Shown here: in pieces, positions 38,116 through 46,469 of the stretch | Layout: every line of letters begins with the position of its first letter | Numbering within the stretch: the stretch's first letter is position 1 | Assembly: GCA_034189165.1 (NCBI GenBank) | Contig: JAXHVN010000047.1 | Coordinates: 1-56,029, forward strand | DNA from: JAASSS01 sp021767745 | GTDB lineage: Bacteria; Pseudomonadota; Gammaproteobacteria; UBA5335 | Reading direction: 5' to 3' | Length of the DNA: 56,029 bases | The notes under the pieces: model-generated | Told to the model about the DNA's origin: nothing | The model's database searches: none | The model's input: the letters and a program-made list of their open reading frames with translations, nothing else | Made by a program: the position numbers and the translations under genes

Positions 38116-38691
38116 TCAACTGGCCAGCGCCTGCAAGTGATTATCTATGGCCTCCCGAGCCCGGAACAAGCGGGAGCGAACTGTGCCGACGGGACAGTCC
38201 ATGGATTGGGCGATCTGCTCGTAGCTCAGCCCCTCCAGCTCGCGCAGTATGATCGCCGTTCGCAGATCGGGCGGCAACCCCTCGATCGCCTTGACCACGG
38301 TGAGGCGGATTTCCTCGGTCAGCACAAGCCCTTCCGGCGAGTCGTGATCCGGCATGCGCGCGCCGACCTCGAAGTTCTCGCCGTCGCCGATCTCCGATTC
38401 GTTGCTGACCGGATGCCGGTTGCGCGAGACGATGTGGTTCTTCGCCGTGTTGATCGCGATCCGGTAGAGCCAGGTGTAGAACGCGCTATCACCCCGGAAC
38501 GACGGCATCGCGCGGTAGGCCTTGATGAAGGCCTCCTGCGCCACGTCGTAGGCCTCGCTCTGATCGTTCACGTAGCGGGAGACGAGCTTGACGACCTTGT
38601 GCTGATACTTGCGCACCAGCATGTCGAACGCGTGCTTGTCGCCGGCCTTGACGCGCTCGACCAGCCCCTTGTCCACATTGCGTTTGCTCAT
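38116..38691 (-). CDS. rpoE: RNA polymerase sigma-E factor
   Basis: A 191-residue ECF sigma factor for envelope stress. Region 2 has YDVAQEAFIKAYRAMPSFRG and FYTWLYRIAINTAKNH; region 4 ends with LSYEQIAQSMDCPVGTVRSR. Length equals E. coli RpoE (191). The frame is open 90 codons further upstream, but ATG at 38691 begins the conserved MSKRNVDKGLVERV and was chosen. It is divergent from nadB, as in Pseudomonas. No sigma-E-type promoter (GAACTT/TCTGA) could be seen upstream. Confidence 0.97.
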   Translation of the reverse strand: MSKRNVDKGLVERVKAGDKHAFDMLVRKYQHKVVKLVSRYVNDQSEAYDVAQEAFIKAYRAMPSFRGDSAFYTWLYRIAINTAKNHIVSRNRHPVSNESEIGDGENFEVGARMPDHDSPEGLVLTEEIRLTVVKAIEGLPPDLRTAIILRELEGLSYEQIAQSMDCPVGTVRSRLFRAREAIDNHLQALAS

Positions 38692-38827
38692 ACGCGCCGC
38701 GCGCTCTGGATCTGCTCCCGGACGCGGCGATAATAGCGTGACCGCCGGGCTCCTCGCTGCTGAATGATCTATCTCTCCTTGCGCGCCCTGCCTTTCGGCG
38801 GCGCTCTCTGCCTGGGATTCTTCCGCG

Positions 38828-40468
38828 ATGCAACCACTTGATGCCATGACCGATGTCCTCGTCGTGGGCGGCGGCGCAGCCGGCCTGACTGCTGCCCTGC
38901 ACCTGCCACCGACATTGAAAGTCCTGATCGTCGCCAAGGGTGAGCTGAACGACACGAGCACCGCCTACGCACAAGGTGGCATTTCGGCCGTGCTCGACGC
39001 GGACGACTCCGTCGAGAGTCATGTCGCCGACACCATGGCCGCCGGTGGCGGCCTGTGTGACCCGGCGGCGGTGAGCATAACGGCGCAGGGGGGGGCGGAC
39101 GCTATCAAGTGGTTAATAAAGCTTGGCGTCGATTTTACCCGAGGCGACGATCCCGAGCAGCCGTATCACCTGGCACAGGAAGGCGGCCATGGCCATCGGC
39201 GCATCGTGCATGCCGCCGATGCCACCGGCAGGGCCGTGGAGGATGCGCTACGCGCGGCGGTCGCAGAGCGGCCGAACATCACGCTTTGCACCGGCCGGCT
39301 TGCCGTGGACGTGATCGTCGACCGCTCGACGCGACCGGCGCGCTGCATCGGCGTGTACCTCATGGAAGCCGCCAGCGGGCGGATCGAGCCGGTCGGCGCC
39401 CGCAGCGTGATCCTGGCGACCGGTGGTGCCAGCCGGGTCTATCCGTATTCCAGCAACCCGGCCGGCGCCACCGGCGATGGCATCGCGATGGCCTGGCGTG
39501 CCGGTTGCCGCGTCAGCAACATGGAGTTCATGCAGTTCCACCCGACCTGCCTTTACCAGCCGGGTGCCCGCTCGCCGGCCGAGCGCTCGTTTCTGATCAG
39601 CGAGGCGCTGCGCGGTGAGGGCGCGCGGCTGCTGCTGCCGGACGGGACGCGCTTCATGCCGCAGTTCGACCCACGCGCCGAACTCGCGCCGCGGGACATC
39701 GTCGCCCGCGCGATCGATCGCGAGATGAAGCGGCTCGGCATCGACCACGTGCTGCTGGATATCAGCCACCGCCCAGCCGCGCTGCTGCGGGCCCATTTCC
39801 CGACGATCCACCGGCGCTGCCTGGAGGCCGGCTACGACCTGACCCGCGAGCCGCTGCCGGTGGTACCGGCCGCACACTACACCTGCGGCGGCGTCCTCAC
39901 CGATCTGCGCGGTCGTACCGATCTGGCGGGTCTGTACGCCGTCGGCGAGGTGGCCTGCACCGGGCTGCACGGCGCCAACCGCATGGCCAGCAATTCGTTG
40001 CTCGAATGCCTGGTGTTCGGCCGCGCCGCGGCCGGGGACATCGGCGCCGGCCCGCCGGCACCGCCGCCGCAGGCACTGCCCGCCTGGGACGACAGCCGGG
40101 TCGAGACGCTGCCCGAGGAGATTCTGGTCACCCACGATTGGAACGAGGTGCGGCGGGTCATGTGGAGTTACGTGGGCATCGTGCGCACCAGCGAGCGGCT
40201 GGCCCGGGCGGAACGGCGGCTGCAGCTGCTGGCCGGCGAGGTCGCCGAGTACTACGCCCGCTATCGCATCACGCCGAACCTGCTGGAACTGCGCAACGTG
40301 GTGGATGTCGCCCGGCTGATCGTGCGCTGCGCGGCGAGCCGGCGCGAGAGCCGCGGGCTGCACTACACGCTGGACTACCCCGCCCCGCGTGAGGATCTGC
40401 CGGCACAGCCGAGCGTGCTGGTGCCGGCGGACTTCGCGGCCGGCGCCGCGGTCGGCGCCTGGGACTGA
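38828..40468 (+). CDS. nadB: L-aspartate oxidase
   Basis: A 546-residue FAD enzyme that oxidises aspartate to iminoaspartate in de novo NAD synthesis. The FAD motif DVLVVGGGAAGLTAAL is near residue 9, STAYAQGGISAVLD follows, and the catalytic-domain blocks EFMQFHPTCLY and GLHGANRMASNSLLECLVFG are present. E. coli NadB has 540 residues. ATG at 38846 is an alternative start. It is divergent from rpoE and ends five bases before the convergent ygfX. It contains a run of eight G at 39088-39095. Confidence 0.95.
   Translation: MQPLDAMTDVLVVGGGAAGLTAALHLPPTLKVLIVAKGELNDTSTAYAQGGISAVLDADDSVESHVADTMAAGGGLCDPAAVSITAQGGADAIKWLIKLGVDFTRGDDPEQPYHLAQEGGHGHRRIVHAADATGRAVEDALRAAVAERPNITLCTGRLAVDVIVDRSTRPARCIGVYLMEAASGRIEPVGARSVILATGGASRVYPYSSNPAGATGDGIAMAWRAGCRVSNMEFMQFHPTCLYQPGARSPAERSFLISEALRGEGARLLLPDGTRFMPQFDPRAELAPRDIVARAIDREMKRLGIDHVLLDISHRPAALLRAHFPTIHRRCLEAGYDLTREPLPVVPAAHYTCGGVLTDLRGRTDLAGLYAVGEVACTGLHGANRMASNSLLECLVFGRAAAGDIGAGPPAPPPQALPAWDDSRVETLPEEILVTHDWNEVRRVMWSYVGIVRTSERLARAERRLQLLAGEVAEYYARYRITPNLLELRNVVDVARLIVRCAASRRESRGLHYTLDYPAPREDLPAQPSVLVPADFAAGAAVGAWD
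39088..39095 (+). repeat. Run of eight G inside nadB
   Basis: Eight consecutive G at codons 87-90 of nadB (reading AQGGAD), followed by an AT-richer patch (39109-39137). Such tracts can slip during replication or sequencing; the frame is intact here. Confidence 0.9.
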
Positions 40469-40472
40469 TGCG

Positions 40473-40919
40473 CTAGGGCGGCGGCCGGTGGGCGCCGTCG
40501 TCGAAGCGGGCCAGCACGAGCAGTCGTCGGCGTTCAGCCGGCGGCAGGGAATCGGGCAGCACCACCACCGCGCGGGAGCGGCGGCGCCCATCGAGACGGA
40601 AGTTCAGCACCAGCAGCCGGCGCGTCAGCAGGCTGTCCGGCTGCAGGGTGGCGGCCAGCGTCGCCCCGCCCGCCTCGTGCAGGCGCCAGCCGTGTCGGGT
40701 GACCTGCAGCCGCCGGATCCGGCGGCCGCCCGATCGGCGCCACAGCCAGCCCCCGAGGAAGGCCGCCAGCATAACGATGGCGGCGAGCCGGAGCGGTAGC
40801 GGCCAGGGCTGCCGGCCGAGCAGACCGGCACAGGTCAGACCGAGCGCGAAGATCGCACCGGCCAGGAGCCGCGAGCGCGCGAGCTCAAAGTGCCGGCTGC
40901 TGGCGAATCCGCTCGACAA
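40473..40919 (-). CDS. ygfX: YgfX/CptA-like membrane protein
   Basis: A 148-residue protein with two membrane segments (about residues 18-35 and 43-60), then a basic cytoplasmic domain with QVTRHGWRLHEAG and ending after VVVLPDSLPPAERRRLLVLAR, the pattern of YgfX. In E. coli YgfX is encoded with SdhE and was reported as toxin CptA acting on MreB/FtsZ; that role is debated. Here it overlaps the sdhE 3' end by 35 bases, the same pairing. The start is TTG at 40919 and uncertain. Confidence 0.8.
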   Translation of the reverse strand: MSSGFASSRHFELARSRLLAGAIFALGLTCAGLLGRQPWPLPLRLAAIVMLAAFLGGWLWRRSGGRRIRRLQVTRHGWRLHEAGGATLAATLQPDSLLTRRLLVLNFRLDGRRRSRAVVVLPDSLPPAERRRLLVLARFDDGAHRPPP

Positions 40920-41127
40920 GCGCAGCGAACTCGGGCGTCGGCGGCGCCCGGCCGGTCAACCAGTCGAACAGCTCCGGATCCTGCCGGTCGAGCAGCCGCT
41001 CGAACAGCGCCCGCTCGGCCGGCGGTGCCGCCGCATGGCCATGCGCCAGATAACGCGCCAGCAGCGTATCGAGCTCTCGCGTGCCGCGCCGGCAACGCCA
41101 GCGCAGCCGTGCCTGCTCCGCCGACAC
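40885..41127 (-). CDS. sdhE: Succinate dehydrogenase flavinylation factor SdhE
   Basis: An 80-residue helical protein with the RGTRELD motif (RGxxE) at residues 14-20 that promotes covalent FAD attachment to SdhA. The later DPELFDWLTGR is also typical. It lies nine bases after sdhB, in the operon of its target. YgfX overlaps its end. Confidence 0.94.
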   Translation of the reverse strand: MSAEQARLRWRCRRGTRELDTLLARYLAHGHAAAPPAERALFERLLDRQDPELFDWLTGRAPPTPEFAALVERIRQQPAL

Positions 41128-41136
41128 CGGCGCCGC

Positions 41137-41913
41137 TCAGCGGCGCTCGATCATGAGCTTGCGGATTTCGCCGATGGCGCGCGCCGGATTGAGATCCTTG
41201 GGGCAAGTGTTGGTGCAGTTCATGATCGTGTGGCAGCGATAGAGCTTGTAGGGATCCTGCAACGCATCCAGCCGTTCGCCGGTACCCTCGTCGCGGCTGT
41301 CGGCGATCCAGCGATAGGCCTGCAGCAGGGCGGCGGGGCCCAGATAGCGATCGTTCCACCAATAACTGGGGCAGGAGGTGGAGCAGCAGGCACAGAGAAT
41401 GCATTCGTACAGGCCGTCGAGCTTCTCCCGCTCTTCGACGCTCTGCAGCCGCTCGCGATCCGGGGGGGTGGCGCTGGCGGTCTTCATCCACGGCTCCACC
41501 GCCGCGTACTGCGCATAGAACTGCGTCAGATCCGGCACCAGATCCTTGACCACATGCATGTGCGGCAGCGGATAGATGTTCACCTCGCCGTCCACATCCT
41601 CGATTGCACGGGTGCAGGCAAGGGTGTTGCCGCCACCGATGTTCATGGCGCAGGAGCCGCAGATGCCCTCGCGGCAGGAGCGGCGGAAGGTCAACGTGGG
41701 ATCGATCTCGTCCTTGATCTTGATCAGCGCGTCGAGAACCATCGGCCCGCAGCGGTCCAGATCGACGTCGTAGGTATCCATGCGGGGGTTGCGACCGCTG
41801 TCGGGATCGTAGCGGTAGATCCGGAAACGACGCACGCGCCCCGCGTCGGCCGGCGCCGGGAAGTGCTTGCCTTCGGTGATGCGGGAGTTCTTGGGCAGGC
41901 GAAACTGGGCCAT
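41137..41913 (-). CDS. sdhB: Succinate dehydrogenase iron-sulfur subunit
   Basis: A 258-residue subunit carrying the electron relay from SdhA to quinone. The 2Fe-2S site is CREGICGSC with a later Cys; the 4Fe-4S site CILCACCSTSCP and 3Fe-4S site CHTIMNCTNTCP follow in order. It starts at the ATG at 41913 with AGGAG upstream; the longer frame was rejected because the family N-terminus begins here. It follows sdhA by 23 bases. Confidence 0.97.
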   Translation of the reverse strand: MAQFRLPKNSRITEGKHFPAPADAGRVRRFRIYRYDPDSGRNPRMDTYDVDLDRCGPMVLDALIKIKDEIDPTLTFRRSCREGICGSCAMNIGGGNTLACTRAIEDVDGEVNIYPLPHMHVVKDLVPDLTQFYAQYAAVEPWMKTASATPPDRERLQSVEEREKLDGLYECILCACCSTSCPSYWWNDRYLGPAALLQAYRWIADSRDEGTGERLDALQDPYKLYRCHTIMNCTNTCPKDLNPARAIGEIRKLMIERR

Positions 41914-41936
41914 GTCGGATTCTCCTCTGGCGCGGC

Positions 41937-43721
41937 TCAGTAGACGCGCTGCTTGGGCGGAACCACCTCGACCTGATCGGTCAGGGTGTACATGTGCACG
42001 GGACGGTAATCGATCGTGGACTCGCTGCCGTCGAGCCAGATGACGGTGTGCTTCATCCACTGCTCGTCGTCGCGGTCCGGGAAGTCCTCGCGCGCGTGGG
42101 CCCCGCGGCTCTCCTGGCGATTGCCGGCGGCCACCATGGTGGTCACGGCGTTGCCGAGCAGGTTGGCGAGCTCGATCGTCTCGACCAGATCGCTGTTCCA
42201 GATCAGCGACCGATCGGTGACCTTCAGGTCATCCAGCATCGCGGCGACTTCGAGGATCCGCTCACGGCCTTCCGCCAGCGTTTCGCCGGTACGGAACACG
42301 GCGGCATAGTTCTGCATCACGTGCTGCATCTGGGCGCGGATCTCGGCCGTGCTGTGGCTGCCATCGGCATGACGCAGCGCGTCGAAACGATCGATGCCGG
42401 CGTTGGCCACTGCCGCCGGCAGCGCCCTGTGCGGCTGCCCCTTGGGCACGACCTCGGCGGCACGCAGCGCCGCGGCACGGCCGAAGACGATCAGGTCGAG
42501 CAGCGAATTCGATCCCAGGCGATTGGCCCCGTGAACCGAGACACAGGCCGCCTCGCCGATGGCCATCAGCCCCGGCACCACGGCGTCCGGATCGCCCTCG
42601 CGCGGCGCCACGACCTCGCCGTGATAATTGGTCGGCACGCCGCCCATGTTGTAGTGCACGGTCGGCAGTACCGGAATCGGATCCTTGGTGACGTCCACCC
42701 CGGCGAAGATGCGGGCGGTCTCGGCGATACCCGGCAGCCGCTCATGGATCACCTCGGCGCCCAGGTGCTCCAGGTGCAGGTGGATGTGATCGTTCTTCGC
42801 CCCGACGCCGCGGCCCTCGCGAATCTCGATCGTCATCGCCCGGCTGACGACGTCGCGGCTGGCGAGATCCTTGGCGTTCGGTGCGTAGCGCTCCATGAAG
42901 CGCTCACCCTCGGCGTTGGTGAGATAGCCGCCCTCGCCGCGACAGCCCTCGGTGATCAGGCAGCCCGCGCCATAGATGCCAGTGGGATGGAACTGCACGA
43001 ACTCCATGTCCTGCAGCGGCAGTCCGGCCCGCAGCACCATGCCATTGCCGTCGCCGGTACAGGTGTGCGCAGAGGTCGCCGAGAAGTAGGCGCGCCCGTA
43101 GCCGCCGGTCGCCAGCACCGTCATGTGGGCGCGGAAGCGGTGCAGGGTGCCATCTGCCAGATTCCAGGCGGTGACGCCGCGGCAGACGCCGTCATCCATG
43201 ATCAGGTCGATCGCCACGTACTCGACGAAGAACTCCGCCTTGTTGCGTACGGCCTGCTGATAAAGCGTGTGCAGGATGGCATGGCCGGTGCGATCGGCCG
43301 CCGCACAGGTGCGCTGCGCCGTGCCCTCGCCGAAGTGCGTCGTCATGCCGCCGAAGGGGCGCTGGTAGATCTTGCCCGCCTCGGTGCGCGAGAACGGCAC
43401 GCCGTAGTGCTCCAGCTCGATCACGGCCTGGGCGGCTTCCCGGCACATGTATTCGATCGCGTCCTGATCACCGAGCCAGTCCGACCCCTTGACGGTGTCG
43501 TACATATGCCAGCGCCAGTCGTCCTCGCCCATGTTGCCGAGTGCCGCGCTCATGCCCCCCTGGGCCGCCACCGTATGGCTGCGCGTGGGGAACACCTTGG
43601 TGATGCAGCCCGTGGTGAGGCCCTGCTCGGCCATGCCCAGCGTCGCCCGCAGCCCGGCGCCGCCGGCGCCCACGACGATCACGTCGTATTGATGCTCGAT
43701 GATCTCGTAGGCGGATTTCAT
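41937..43721 (-). CDS. sdhA: Succinate dehydrogenase flavoprotein subunit
   Basis: A 594-residue FAD subunit oxidising succinate to fumarate. The dinucleotide motif DVIVVGAGGAGLRA is near residue 13. The flavinylation His is in TRSHTVAAQGG, and substrate residues are in EFVQFHPTGIYG and HGANRLGSNSLLDL. ATG at 43721 was chosen because it starts the family sequence and gives the usual length (E. coli 588). Sits between sdhD and sdhB. Confidence 0.98.
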   Translation of the reverse strand: MKSAYEIIEHQYDVIVVGAGGAGLRATLGMAEQGLTTGCITKVFPTRSHTVAAQGGMSAALGNMGEDDWRWHMYDTVKGSDWLGDQDAIEYMCREAAQAVIELEHYGVPFSRTEAGKIYQRPFGGMTTHFGEGTAQRTCAAADRTGHAILHTLYQQAVRNKAEFFVEYVAIDLIMDDGVCRGVTAWNLADGTLHRFRAHMTVLATGGYGRAYFSATSAHTCTGDGNGMVLRAGLPLQDMEFVQFHPTGIYGAGCLITEGCRGEGGYLTNAEGERFMERYAPNAKDLASRDVVSRAMTIEIREGRGVGAKNDHIHLHLEHLGAEVIHERLPGIAETARIFAGVDVTKDPIPVLPTVHYNMGGVPTNYHGEVVAPREGDPDAVVPGLMAIGEAACVSVHGANRLGSNSLLDLIVFGRAAALRAAEVVPKGQPHRALPAAVANAGIDRFDALRHADGSHSTAEIRAQMQHVMQNYAAVFRTGETLAEGRERILEVAAMLDDLKVTDRSLIWNSDLVETIELANLLGNAVTTMVAAGNRQESRGAHAREDFPDRDDEQWMKHTVIWLDGSESTIDYRPVHMYTLTDQVEVVPPKQRVY

Positions 43722-43726
43722 GCGGA

Positions 43727-44107
43727 TCACGCTCCCAGGCTGACGCGAATGACGGCGAAGATGCCGATGAGGGCAAGGACGAGGGCGAGCGCCTTGGTCG
43801 CCACGATGGCGGCAAGACGGGGCCACTCCAGGTGCAGGTAGTCCTCGATGACCACCTGCAGGCCAAGCTGGGCGTGATGGAACAGCGCGGCCTGCAGCAG
43901 GATGAGCAGCAGCGCCACCCAGGGCTGCGCCACCCATTCCCGCACGGTGAGGTAATCCGCGCCGGCCAGCCAGACCAGCGAGGCCACCAGCCACAGCAGC
44001 AACGGCACGAGCGCCAATGCCGTCAGCCGTTGCCACCACCAGTGGCTGGTGGCTTCCGGCGAGGCGCCCAGGTGGCGCACACGCGCCAACGGTGTCCGCA
44101 TGTCCAT
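43727..44107 (-). CDS. sdhD: Succinate dehydrogenase membrane anchor subunit
   Basis: A 126-residue protein with three membrane helices. HWWWQRLTALALVPLLLWL begins the first; the second carries FHHAQLGLQVVIEDYLH, containing the heme/quinone-side His. ATG at 44101 is an alternative start six bases in. It follows sdhC after two bases. Confidence 0.95.
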   Translation of the reverse strand: MDMRTPLARVRHLGASPEATSHWWWQRLTALALVPLLLWLVASLVWLAGADYLTVREWVAQPWVALLLILLQAALFHHAQLGLQVVIEDYLHLEWPRLAAIVATKALALVLALIGIFAVIRVSLGA

Positions 44108-44109
44108 CG

Positions 44110-44499
44110 CTACGCTCCCACGGCCAGGCCGATGATCCAGGCCAGCGCCGTCAGCACGCCGGTGGCCACCACCACCGCCCAGCCGCTGGCATAGGCCTGC
44201 TCGCGCTCATAGCCGAGCCCGATGTCCCAGAACAGGTGCCGGATGCCGTTGCAGAGGTGATAGAACAACGCCGCCGTCCAGCCGAACAGCGCCAGCAGGC
44301 CAAGCGGCGAGCCCAGCAGGGCGCGAGCATCGGCATAGGCGACCGGGCCGGCGGCCAGCGCCGCCAGCCAGTAGACCAGCAGCAGCGAGCCGACGAACAG
44401 GGCGATGCCGGTCGCCCGATGGACGATCGAGAGCACCATCGTCAGCGACCAGTGATAGATCTGCAGATGCGGCGACAGGGGCGGTGGCGACTGGGCCAT
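44110..44499 (-). CDS. sdhC: Succinate dehydrogenase cytochrome b556 subunit
   Basis: A 129-residue three-helix heme-binding anchor. SPHLQIYHWSLTMVLSIVHR with the following ATGI is the family N-terminal block, and NGIRHLFWD carries the heme His. It starts 98 bases after the small DUF1674 gene; that gap has no recognisable gene. Confidence 0.96.
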   Translation of the reverse strand: MAQSPPPLSPHLQIYHWSLTMVLSIVHRATGIALFVGSLLLVYWLAALAAGPVAYADARALLGSPLGLLALFGWTAALFYHLCNGIRHLFWDIGLGYEREQAYASGWAVVVATGVLTALAWIIGLAVGA

Positions 44500-44597
44500 C
44501 GGGGCGCTCCTCAGCGTGGAACTACGGGGTTGCGGCAGCGGCCGCAGGCGAAAGGCTGCCTCGCAGCCGCCGGGCGGGGCGACCGCCGGCGGTGCGA

Positions 44598-44774
44598 TCA
44601 GAAGTCGGAACAGCGACCATTGCGTTCCCAGTCGCCGTAGCGGGTCGGTTCGGGACCGGCCGGTCCGCCGATCTCCCGCGGGTGCGCCACCGGCGGCTGC
44701 GCCGGCGCCGGGGCCGGTTCGGCGGCCGGGGGTTGCCGGTCCGCGTCCTGACTCTGGTGATCCTGACTGGTCAT
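44598..44774 (-). CDS. DUF1674 small protein (SDH assembly factor 4 family)
   Basis: A 58-residue protein found by reading the minus strand from ATG 44774 to TGA 44598. The first 33 residues are Gln/Pro/Ala-rich and disordered-looking. The C-terminus REIGGPAGPEPTRYGDWER followed by NGRCSDF is the DUF1674 motif shared with mitochondrial Sdh8/SDHAF4, which binds newly flavinylated SdhA. Lying first in the sdh operon, 98 bases before sdhC, it is a likely SdhA chaperone here; the bacterial role is inferred. Confidence 0.88.
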   Translation of the reverse strand: MTSQDHQSQDADRQPPAAEPAPAPAQPPVAHPREIGGPAGPEPTRYGDWERNGRCSDF

Positions 44775-44859
44775 TCGCTCTCCGCTCGCGCGGCGATTCT
44801 ATAACGTTTGCCCGCCCCGATCATCATCGGCGCCAGATGGTTGCGCCGCCGCGCAGGCC

Positions 44860-44877
44860 GCCGGCTAAATAGCCGGC
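44860..44877. promoter_or_regulatory. Palindrome between the sdh operon and thiI
   Basis: A perfect 8-bp inverted repeat with a 2-base AA spacer (GCCGGCTAAATAGCCGGC), lying in the 122-base gap between the divergent DUF1674/sdh and thiI genes. It may be an operator-like site or a hairpin. Three T follow on the plus strand, too few for an intrinsic terminator. Its AGCCGGCT-type core recurs in the hairpin after rseA. Confidence 0.4.
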
Positions 44878-44896
44878 TTTGCGGCGCGAGATCGCC

Positions 44897-46114
44897 TTGA
44901 GCCCGAACTGCATCGTCATCTATCCGGCCGAATTCACGCTGAAGGGCCACAACCGGCGCCTGTTCGAGGCGCGCCTGCGGGCAGATCTCGAACGACGCCT
45001 CGGCGCCGCCGGCATCTTCGTGCCGGTCCGCGGCGGGCATGACCGGCTGCACTGCAATCCGCCGCCAGCGCAGCTCGAGGCCGCGCTCGAGCGCGCCCGC
45101 CATACCCCCGGCATCGCCCGGCTTGCCACCGCCATTCAGCTGCCACCGACAGCGGGGCACCCGGACGGCCTCGCGCCGCTGGAGGCTGCGCTGCTGGCGC
45201 TGGCCCGTGAAAGGCCGGCGGCCGGGCGCCGCTATGCGGTGCGGGTGCGACGCTCCGACAAGCGCATCGCCGCCACCTCCATCGAGCTGGAACGCCGCTT
45301 CGGCGCGGCCATCGCGGCGGGCAGCGACTGGCAGCACGTCGATCTGCGCCAGCCGGACATCACCTTCCACGTCGATGTGCATCCGCGGGCGAGCTATGTC
45401 TACTGCGAACCGCTGCCCGGCGCCGGCGGCCTGCCGGTCGGCAGTGCCGACCCCCTGATCGCCCTGCTCTCCGGCGGCCACGACTCGCCGGTCGCCGCCT
45501 GCCTGCTGGCCCGACGTGGCAGTCCGGTCGAGCTGGTGCACTTCGCCGCCGCCCACGTCGAGCGCGCGCGGGTGGCGGAGAATCTGGTGGCCCGCATCGG
45601 CGCACGCCTCAGCCGTCACCTCGGCCGCACCCGCCTGCACATCCTGCCGTCCACCTACTTCGACCTGGCTCTGAGTGGGCCGCCGAGCGGCGTCGAGGTC
45701 CTGCTGCTGCGCCGCTTCATGGCACGCGCGGCGGCGCATCTGGCGCTGCGACACGGCGCCGGCGGCATCGTGACCGGCGACAGCCTCTCGCAGGTGGCAT
45801 CGCAGACGCTAGCGAACATGGCGAGCATGGACGCCGCCGTGGAGCTGCCGATCCTGCGCCCGCTGATCGGCCTCGACAAACAGCAGATCATCGCCCTCGC
45901 GCGGGAGATCGGCACCTTCGAGCTCAGCGCGCAGCCCTACAAGGACTGCTGCGCGCTGCTCGGCCGCGAGCCGCGCACCCGCAGCGTGCCGGCGCGGCTG
46001 GCCGAACTGGAGGCACTGCGGCTGGCCGACTACCCCGCCCTGCTGCAGCGCACCCTGAACGATGCCCTGGTGATCGAGCTGGAGGACGGACGCCTCAGCG
46101 TCGCGCCACCATGA
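44897..46114 (+). CDS. thiI: tRNA 4-thiouridine synthase ThiI (no rhodanese domain)
   Basis: A protein of about 405 residues with a THUMP domain (N-terminal half) and a PP-loop ATPase domain, SGGHDSPVAACLL. It would adenylate U8 of tRNA for thiolation. The E. coli-type C-terminal rhodanese domain is absent; the protein ends after the PYKDCCALLG block, as in Bacillus and archaeal forms, which take sulfur from a cysteine desulfurase. TTG at 44897 starts the conserved NCIVIYPAEFTLKG; TTG at 44879 is the alternative. Its end overlaps the holin-like gene by 20 bases, tail to tail. Confidence 0.9.
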   Translation: MSPNCIVIYPAEFTLKGHNRRLFEARLRADLERRLGAAGIFVPVRGGHDRLHCNPPPAQLEAALERARHTPGIARLATAIQLPPTAGHPDGLAPLEAALLALARERPAAGRRYAVRVRRSDKRIAATSIELERRFGAAIAAGSDWQHVDLRQPDITFHVDVHPRASYVYCEPLPGAGGLPVGSADPLIALLSGGHDSPVAACLLARRGSPVELVHFAAAHVERARVAENLVARIGARLSRHLGRTRLHILPSTYFDLALSGPPSGVEVLLLRRFMARAAAHLALRHGAGGIVTGDSLSQVASQTLANMASMDAAVELPILRPLIGLDKQQIIALAREIGTFELSAQPYKDCCALLGREPRTRSVPARLAELEALRLADYPALLQRTLNDALVIELEDGRLSVAPP

Positions 46115-46469
46115 CTTCCACGCGCCCGCGCGGGCCGACGTACCAGGAAGCCAGCCAGCTCACGAAAGAGACGATCAGCGCGCCGAACAACGCCGCCCAG
46201 AAGCCACTGAGGTAGAAGCTGTCCATGACTGCCGCCACCAGCCCCAGCATCGCCGCGTTGATCACCAGCAGGAACAGACCCAGGGTGACCAGCGTGATCG
46301 GCAGCGTGAGGATCACCAGCACCGGGCGCACGAAGGCGTTCAGCAGGCCGAGCAGCAGCGAGGCGCCGAGCAGCGCCCAGAACCCCTCGATCACCACGCC
46401 TGGCACGATGGCCGAGGCGATGCCGAGCCCGAGCGCGCATACCAGCCAGCGCAACAGAAATCCCGCCAT
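46095..46469 (-). CDS. Phage-holin-family / YvlD-like four-helix membrane protein
   Basis: A 124-residue protein made of four hydrophobic segments with NAFVRPVLVILTLPITLVTLG, the conserved loop of the YvlD/Phage_holin_4_2 family. Despite the name, these are chromosomal proteins of unknown function, and no phage genes are near. A strong AAGGAGG ribosome site precedes the ATG. Confidence 0.87.
   Translation of the reverse strand: MAGFLLRWLVCALGLGIASAIVPGVVIEGFWALLGASLLLGLLNAFVRPVLVILTLPITLVTLGLFLLVINAAMLGLVAAVMDSFYLSGFWAALFGALIVSFVSWLASWYVGPRGRVEVMVARR

Noticed and set aside
38692..38827. Sigma-E-dependent autoregulatory promoter of rpoE
   Set aside because: Looked for GAACTT and TCTGA-like hexamers on the minus strand and found none. 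A GATAAT/ATTATC near 38718 is not paired with a credible -35.
40473..41127. YgfX-SdhE as a CptA/CptB toxin-antitoxin pair
   Set aside because: The pair is encoded inside the sdh operon and SdhE has the RGxxE flavinylation motif, so the assembly-factor role is the better supported reading.
46095..46469. Prophage remnant suggested by the 'holin' family name
   Set aside because: The protein belongs to a chromosomal YvlD-like family; no other phage genes, integrase or attachment site is nearby.
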